Shown here: positions 59,681 to 64,000 of the stretch, one piece after another | Layout: each line of letters opens with the position of its first letter | Position numbering within the stretch: position 1 is the first letter of the stretch | Assembly (NCBI RefSeq): GCF_019443985.1 | Contig: NZ_CP049303.1 | Coordinates: 2,046,001-2,110,000 of the forward strand | Length of the DNA stretch: 64,000 nucleotides | Source of the DNA: Liquorilactobacillus hordei DSM 19519 | GTDB lineage: Bacteria > Bacillota > Bacilli > Lactobacillales > Lactobacillaceae | Reading direction: 5' to 3' | Program-made: the position numbers and the translations under genes | Notes under the pieces: generated by a model | What the model saw: only the letters and a program-made list of their open reading frames with translations | Database searches by the model: none | What the model was told of the DNA's origin: nothing

Positions 59681-59754
59681 AGTTAAGTAAGGTTACTTTT
59701 TTGTTACTCAATTCAATAATAATTATCTACAAAAATTAGCAATCATTTAATTTA

Positions 59755-59855
59755 TTTTCTAGTAGGGGATGTGCCAAACGTTAAATTTTGTCCCAGTTTC
59801 GCTAATTATTTTGTATAAACGTGTTTCATAAGTTTAAATTCTACCAACTTATGAA
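59755..59855 (-). repeat. Dispersed intergenic repeat, copy downstream of the RmlC-like gene
   Basis: On the minus strand this holds CTTATGAAACACGTTTATAC then AAAATAATTAGCGA and a weak hairpin, matching 12105-12241 over about 60 bases. Orientation follows the upstream gene. Confidence 0.6.
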
Positions 59856-59864
59856 ACACTCCCA

Positions 59865-60452
59865 TTAACTATTTTTCTTTGAGGATTGAAGTGCAAGCAC
59901 TTCGCTCAAGCTCGGTGCTTTCGAATCTTTTTCAGATATCTGCTCACGATTATTTGGATCTATACTGATTGGCCATTCAATACCTAATTCAGCATCTAGC
60001 GGAGTCAATGCAACCCCAGACATTCCTGGAGCCCACTCGTTGTCAAAGAAATACAAATATTCCGTGTTCTCATCAAGTGCCTGAAATCCGTTGCAGACCC
60101 CTTGTGGAACAAATACTTGGACTCCTGGAGTTAGTTTAACTGTTACAACTGCCCCAATTGTCTTACTATTTACTCTCGTATCCACATAAACACCATAAGC
60201 AGATCCATAGGCTACTGTTACCAACTTTGACATTGCCTCACCATGAAGTCCGCGAACTGCACCGCGTTGAGTCCGTGTTAAATTCACTTGACTCCATGCA
60301 GAAACAGTATTTGGAAGAAAACTTGAATAGCTGCTTTGACGATAAAGTTCACGAACAGTACCGCGACCTTCAGTTACCATTTTAGCATTAATAATTTGTA
60401 ACCCTTCAATTTTTGAATCTGTGACAGATAATTTATCAATATGTAAACTCAA
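59865..60452 (-). CDS. RmlC-like dTDP-sugar epimerase
   Basis: A 195-residue cupin of the dTDP-4-dehydrorhamnose 3,5-epimerase family. RGAVRGLHGEAMSKLVTVAYG holds the catalytic-type His, followed by VYVDTR and FVPQGVCNGFQAL (the usual His in this last motif is Asn). Other rml genes are not nearby. The changes suggest a specialised or non-rhamnose epimerase. Confidence 0.8.
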   Translation of the reverse strand: MSLHIDKLSVTDSKIEGLQIINAKMVTEGRGTVRELYRQSSYSSFLPNTVSAWSQVNLTRTQRGAVRGLHGEAMSKLVTVAYGSAYGVYVDTRVNSKTIGAVVTVKLTPGVQVFVPQGVCNGFQALDENTEYLYFFDNEWAPGMSGVALTPLDAELGIEWPISIDPNNREQISEKDSKAPSLSEVLALQSSKKNS

Positions 60453-60722
60453 CTTAATCCCTCCATTGGCTTTTTATAGCATTATCAATAAAGATTTCAA
60501 AAAGACAAATACTTCACCAAGTATTACTGTCTAAATCAATTTCAATATTTAAGTCATACCACTTAAACAAAATTGATTCAAGTTCTTAAAAATTACGTTC
60601 TTCATTTAAATGATTACTTTTTAAAAACTCATTGCAAGACATTATTTCTATCCTAATATTTGGTATATAAATACTTAGACATTTATGACCTAATTAAATA
60701 ACTAACATAGGAGTTTTTATAT

Positions 60723-61130
60723 ATGAAACGATATACCAGCGTTTTTAAAGCGAGTGTTATGTTATTAAGATGCAAAATACGGAAAAAAATCAGTTCGTTT
60801 CGTTCTCTTTCAGAAGAATTATGAATTACCTCCTGCATCAAGATTAAAGATGCAAAATTGCTGAAATTATAATGGAACTGAAGTTATTCCTAAAGAATTT
60901 AAAAAATTAAAAATAGGGAACCACACCCCAATCTGATTAAAAACAAACCAAAAACTAGTGCTTGGCGGGCTGATATCACTTATCTTAAGCTTCAATATGA
61001 AACTTGGGTATATCTTAGTTCAGTACATAAACCAAAGATTCATAGGATGCTCGCATATAAATAGGAGGATAGCTGATTAGTAGCTACAGTTAACCAAGCA
61101 CTTGAATATCATAAAAAACCAGCAGCTTTC
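60723..61130 (+). pseudogene. Decayed IS3-family (IS150-like) transposase remnant
   Basis: Fragments in several frames with stops match an IS3 pair: MKRYTSVFKASVM at the start (orfA), then TSAWRADITYLKLQYETWVYL and SSVHKPKIHRMLAYK (orfB core) and, one frame over, LVATVNQALEYHKKPAAF. Most of orfA and the catalytic end of orfB are gone. The remnant stops 12 bases before the CRISPR array. Confidence 0.8.
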
Positions 61131-61139
61131 ACTAGCTGC
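61112..61139 (-). terminator. Candidate terminator after the CRISPR array
   Basis: On the minus strand GCAGCT-AGTGAA-AGCTGC is followed by TGGTTTTTT, just behind the last repeat. It may end the pre-crRNA, or be a relic of the IS3 sequence. Confidence 0.45.
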
Positions 61140-61141
61140 CT

Positions 61142-61309
61142 AGATCTAACATTATTGGTTTAACGTCTTTCTAAAACTAACTTCGCCTTTAATCTCTCCG
61201 TTTCTAAGGATCTAACATTATTGGTTTAACGTCTTTCTAAAACCAGCCGAATGCAGCTCCTGGCACATCGCTTGGATCTAACATTATTGGTTTAACGTCT
61301 TTCTAAAAC
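61142..61309 (-). CRISPR. Type II-A CRISPR array, three repeats and two spacers
   Basis: Three 36-bp repeats lie at 61142-61177, 61208-61243 and 61274-61309 with two 30-bp spacers. On the minus strand the repeat reads GTTTTAGAAAGACG then TTAAACCAATAATG and TTAGATCC. The repeat farthest from csn2 ends in T, not C, as expected for the trailer end. The 49-base leader lies between csn2 and the first repeat. No match to either spacer was noticed in this window. Confidence 0.95.
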
Positions 61310-61358
61310 CGTTATTTTCTAATCACGATCTCACAAAGAAAGTATCAACACAATAATA

Positions 61359-62030
61359 TTATTCATACCAATCGACATAATCCTTGTCAATATAGTAAAA
61401 ATTGCAATTTTTATAAAATTCATTTGCTTTATTATCTGTGAATTCAATGAGAGCAAGTGGCAACATCACGTCTTGTAGGAATGCTGCTAAATCTTCCATT
61501 TGTTCAATTGTTATGTAATGAGCTACATTACAAATAGTTAAACATGATTTCATTTCACATATTTGATGAATTTTAAGAACTGTTTTTATTATATCATATG
61601 GTTGTTTCAAAATATCATCATCAAAATGTGTATGCGCAAATTTTAACGATTTTCTCAAATCAAAATCATAAGTAACCTTAATTGGAAAGTCTGCTAAATA
61701 CAGACCCTCTTGAATAGCGTTATCCAGATTTTGAGTTGCCAGATGAATTCTACCTCTTTGTTCATCTGGCATATCTGCGAACATCTTTTTAAAAATAGCC
61801 GGCAAATACTTCTTGTCAAGATTCTGCGTTATCATCAAGTCTCCCAACCAATCAATCGCCCCGGTTACTTCCACTGCATTAAATTCATCATCATAAGCTT
61901 TTACTAGGTCACTTTGATCTCTGCATCCTAGAATAAAATCTCGGTAAACTATCGGATTATCAGTAGCAATCACATTGATCTTCCCCCGCTCAATATTGAA
62001 CAATTTATGCGTGGCGTATGATATCTTCAT
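61359..62030 (-). CDS. csn2: CRISPR-associated protein Csn2
   Basis: A 223-residue protein at the usual place of csn2, between cas2 and the array, with typical Csn2 sequence (KINVIATDNPIVYRDFILG, GAIDWLGDLM). Csn2 forms a ring on DNA ends and is needed for spacer acquisition in type II-A. Start overlaps the cas2 stop in ATGA. Confidence 0.93.
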   Translation of the reverse strand: MKISYATHKLFNIERGKINVIATDNPIVYRDFILGCRDQSDLVKAYDDEFNAVEVTGAIDWLGDLMITQNLDKKYLPAIFKKMFADMPDEQRGRIHLATQNLDNAIQEGLYLADFPIKVTYDFDLRKSLKFAHTHFDDDILKQPYDIIKTVLKIHQICEMKSCLTICNVAHYITIEQMEDLAAFLQDVMLPLALIEFTDNKANEFYKNCNFYYIDKDYVDWYE

Positions 62031-62332
62031 AAAATCACCGTCCGATCTGAAGAATTACGCACATCCTCAACAGGGGCCCCCACCAGAAAGTGCATATCAT
62101 TATATTGTTTCTCTGTTAATACCAATGATTGAACCAGTCCACTCTCAGGTAAAAATGTTTCAATTCTATGTTCCATGAACAAAGCAGATTTTTTATTCAC
62201 ACAAACTCTAACATATACGGAATACTGCACCATAATAAAGCCCTCATTTATTAATGACTTTCTAAACTTCCGATAGTCCTTTCGCTGCTTACTTGTTTCT
62301 ACAGGTAAATCAAACATTATCATTAACCGCAT
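62027..62332 (-). CDS. cas2: CRISPR-associated endonuclease Cas2
   Basis: A 101-residue protein, MRLMIMFDLPVET with the ferredoxin-like fold and Asp8 of the first strand, followed by YSVYVRVC. Cas2 is the scaffold of the Cas1-Cas2 integrase. ATG 62332 follows GAGG by 9 bases; it overlaps the end of cas1 by 23 bases. Confidence 0.95.
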   Translation of the reverse strand: MRLMIMFDLPVETSKQRKDYRKFRKSLINEGFIMVQYSVYVRVCVNKKSALFMEHRIETFLPESGLVQSLVLTEKQYNDMHFLVGAPVEDVRNSSDRTVIL

Positions 62333-63215
62333 TATTTGGTACCTCATTTGTTAACTCCACCTCAATTTCGACATGATCTTTCTCACCATTCAAAAACTTT
62401 AAAGAATTTCTGACATGCTCAATAATGGCATTTTTAAAAAGCATTTTTCTGCCATTGAATTTAATCTCTAGACTTAACAATTCTACTAGTCCATACTTAA
62501 TATCTGGTGTAAATTCAACAAATCTTTGGCCAGCAACCCAATAATCAATTACTGGTCTAAACGGCTCCATCAAATCTGAGCTTAGATTAAAAGAATTATT
62601 TTCACTATGATGGTGGATACCAATATAAGTTAAATACCCATTGGTCACCACTTCTTGATTAACCGTCGATAATAAAATAGAATACCCATAGTTAAGGGCT
62701 GCATTAATTGGTGAATTATTACGCCTTACAAATTTTGTATCAAAAAGCAGTGGAAAATATTTTCTGGCAACTGTTGCTTCTCGATTAGTAAAGTCATTAA
62801 TTTCAATTTTCTCTAATTCTGTACCAATATCAGTAATATCTCTTTTATATAAAGATAAAACATTCAGTTGATTTTTAATTTTGCTAAAAATTATTTTTGT
62901 CCATAATATTTCTTGTGTTTGGACAGACCAGTTAATCTGCGTTGTCAATAGATCGATATCGCGATTATTAGGATAGTAACTAACTGTTTCACAAATCGGT
63001 TCATGCATACTATCTGAAAATATGACTTTCACTTCATGTGCCGCCAAATGACTGATCAATGCCGAAGTTATTACTGCTTGAGTCGTTGCAATCAACAATA
63101 GGCTAATATCATCCAGAGGAATTTGATTAATTCCATCCCTAGTCTGAACAGTCATCATGCGAGAAGCATATGAAAGTTTTGCGTGTTGTGTAATGATAAC
63201 AGATCTCCATCCCAT
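62310..63215 (-). CDS. cas1: CRISPR-associated integrase Cas1
   Basis: A 301-residue type II Cas1, starting MGWRSVIITQHAKLSY. Metal-binding residues fit Glu146 (NREATVARKYF), a His in GIHHHSENNSF near 202 and Glu217 in DLMEPFRPVID. ATG 63215 is chosen because AGGAG lies 10 bases upstream; an in-frame TTG at 63236 would include that site. Confidence 0.96.
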   Translation of the reverse strand: MGWRSVIITQHAKLSYASRMMTVQTRDGINQIPLDDISLLLIATTQAVITSALISHLAAHEVKVIFSDSMHEPICETVSYYPNNRDIDLLTTQINWSVQTQEILWTKIIFSKIKNQLNVLSLYKRDITDIGTELEKIEINDFTNREATVARKYFPLLFDTKFVRRNNSPINAALNYGYSILLSTVNQEVVTNGYLTYIGIHHHSENNSFNLSSDLMEPFRPVIDYWVAGQRFVEFTPDIKYGLVELLSLEIKFNGRKMLFKNAIIEHVRNSLKFLNGEKDHVEIEVELTNEVPNNAVNDNV

Positions 63216-63229
63216 CTTAAAACCACTCC

Positions 63230-63258
63230 TTGTCAAAATAATAATAGTGTTATATAAT
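63230..63258 (+). promoter_or_regulatory. tracrRNA promoter
   Basis: TTGTCA (63230-63235), 17 bases, TATAAT (63253-63258) on the plus strand. The -35 box overlaps the cas1 ribosome binding site region on the other strand. Confidence 0.85.
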
Positions 63259-63263
63259 TACGG

Positions 63264-63422
63264 CGCTGGGTAGCTCCCAGCGGATTAACATTATTGGTTT
63301 AACGTCTTGTTTTAAAATCAAACAAAACACTTTAGTGTTGAGTTTTAACTTTTGACCCACTTTATTAGTGGGCAGTACATAAAAAAGGAATCACTCTTAT
63401 AATGAGGAGTGATTCCTTTTTT
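63264..63422 (+). ncRNA. tracrRNA, encoded against the cas operon between cas9 and cas1
   Basis: The anti-repeat at 63282-63318 pairs with the crRNA repeat: 23 perfect pairs (63286-63308), a bulge (GTTT against GA), then TAAAAT against GTTTTA, the same architecture as the S. pyogenes duplex. Hairpins AACAC/GUGUU (63326-63339) and CCCAC/GUGGG (63356-63372) follow, then a terminator AAGGAATCACTC/GAGTGATTCCTT (63385-63418) with T run. A 7-bp hairpin CGCTGGG/CCCAGCG (63264-63282) caps the 5' end. The terminator also serves cas9 on the other strand. Confidence 0.9.
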
Positions 63423-63432
63423 ATTAATACAT

Positions 63433-64000
63433 CTACAAATCTTTAAGTGTCACTCTTCGCTCAAAAATTCCTGTTGGAGATTGATAACATAGAATTGCGT
63501 TTTCCGAAAGTATAATCCCACTTGGATACTGTATCATTCCAAGTGGTGTAGAAAATTTAAGGCTTTTTAAATCTTTCTTAGTTGCATTTGCATGCAATCC
63601 TTCCAATATTTCATTCAACGTCTCACGTTTGCCGCTTTTTAATAATTTTGTTCCTGAGAATAAATTATTTATTGGTAATTCAGTAAAAATCTTTCTACTT
63701 TCATGTAATTTCTGGCGAAATTTATTTTTGTCATATAAAGAAAAATATTTGTCTACCTGTGCAAGAATTTCATCGTAAACATTATCTAAATCAACAGTTG
63801 TGTATTCTTTTTTTTCAAAAATACTTCTATCTAAAACTTCCAATGCATACTCAGATAAGACCAGTTGCTTAGCATTATATTTATACGCTGAACTTCCCAA
63901 CATATATTTCTGATCACCATCAATAATCAGCTGTCGATATAGAGTTTTGGAAACCACGATTTCAAAATTCTCTAACTTTTGTGTAATTTTACCGGTTTTT
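63433..64000 (-). CDS. cas9: Cas9 endonuclease, C-terminal part (runs off the window)
   Basis: The frame is open at the window edge and encodes the C-terminal PAM-interacting region: KTGKITQKLENFEI, KTLYRQLI, GDQKYMLGSSAYKYNAKQL and a typical end. About 188 residues are visible of roughly 1,350. The nuclease domains lie outside. The GTG at 63957 is internal. Confidence 0.95.
   Translation of the reverse strand, partial: KTGKITQKLENFEIVVSKTLYRQLIIDGDQKYMLGSSAYKYNAKQLVLSEYALEVLDRSIFEKKEYTTVDLDNVYDEILAQVDKYFSLYDKNKFRQKLHESRKIFTELPINNLFSGTKLLKSGKRETLNEILEGLHANATKKDLKSLKFSTPLGMIQYPSGIILSENAILCYQSPTGIFERRVTLKDL

Noticed and set aside
63275..63310. Stray fourth CRISPR repeat between cas9 and cas1
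   Set aside because: It resembles the repeat but differs exactly as an anti-repeat should, and promoter, hairpins and terminator identify it as tracrRNA.

Overview
The window looks like a chromosomal segment of a low-GC Gram-positive lactic acid bacterium of the family Lactobacillaceae. Supporting signs are the AT-rich composition, strong AGGAGG-type ribosome binding sites, T-box leaders, an LPxTG wall anchor, a short peptide deformylase, an H2O-forming-type NADH oxidase and a type II-A CRISPR-Cas locus. I cannot name the species with confidence. It is mainly metabolic core and accessory DNA with several mobile elements and several broken genes. No rRNA or tRNA gene was recognised.

Layout. 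1-8.7 kb: a partial DUF72 gene, glyA-def, a GNAT acetyltransferase, efp preceded by a proline-containing leader peptide, a cytoplasmic-type 5'-nucleotidase, and an RpiR regulator with a fructose PTS. 8.9-12 kb: a divergent operon with a RpiA-like isomerase and a Gfo/Idh dehydrogenase, then NADH oxidase. 12.4-16.2 kb: a disulfide reductase broken by a 20-bp tandem duplication, its OhrR-like MarR regulator, a DUF1003 membrane protein and a degraded membrane protein gene. 16.2-18 kb: first copy of an IS1182-family element. 18-25.9 kb: an APC permease, an MFS carrier joined to leuDCB (no leuA here) with a Leu-Leu-Leu leader peptide, and a lone trpB with a Trp-containing leader peptide. 25.9-32 kb: a frameshifted membrane protein, a glutamine-type ABC transporter and a frameshifted acyltransferase. 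32-38.1 kb: an IS200-like element inserted after an orphan methionine-type T-box, then acnA-citZ-icd, the citrate-to-2-oxoglutarate branch. 38.4-44.9 kb: a heme/iron uptake locus (ATPase, permease, binding protein, NEAT-domain surface proteins) with a Fur-box-like promoter, broken by a second copy of the IS1182 element. 45-49.4 kb: a TetR regulator and a heterodimeric ABC exporter. 49.4-53.4 kb: a methionine operon (MetE-like, MetY-like, AzlC, AzlD) under a Met T-box. 53.4-60.5 kb: two amino acid permeases, a (p)ppGpp synthetase fused to half an EAL domain, a lipoprotein, a C26-family amidotransferase-fold hydrolase and a RmlC-like epimerase. 60.7-64 kb: a decayed IS3-family transposase, a two-spacer CRISPR array, csn2, cas2, cas1, a tracrRNA on the opposite strand, and the C-terminal part of cas9, which runs off the window.

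The amino acid genes form small units controlled by RNA leaders: Leu and Trp by leader-peptide attenuation, Met by T-boxes, and an amino acid permease by a leader terminator. The most unusual items are the alarmone synthetase-EAL chimera, the efp leader peptide whose Pro-Pro codons can pair with the efp ribosome binding site, the convergent tracrRNA whose promoter overlaps the cas1 ribosome binding site, and the orphan T-box. Several frameshifts lie in homopolymer runs. They could be real decay or phase variation, but sequencing error cannot be excluded from the sequence alone.
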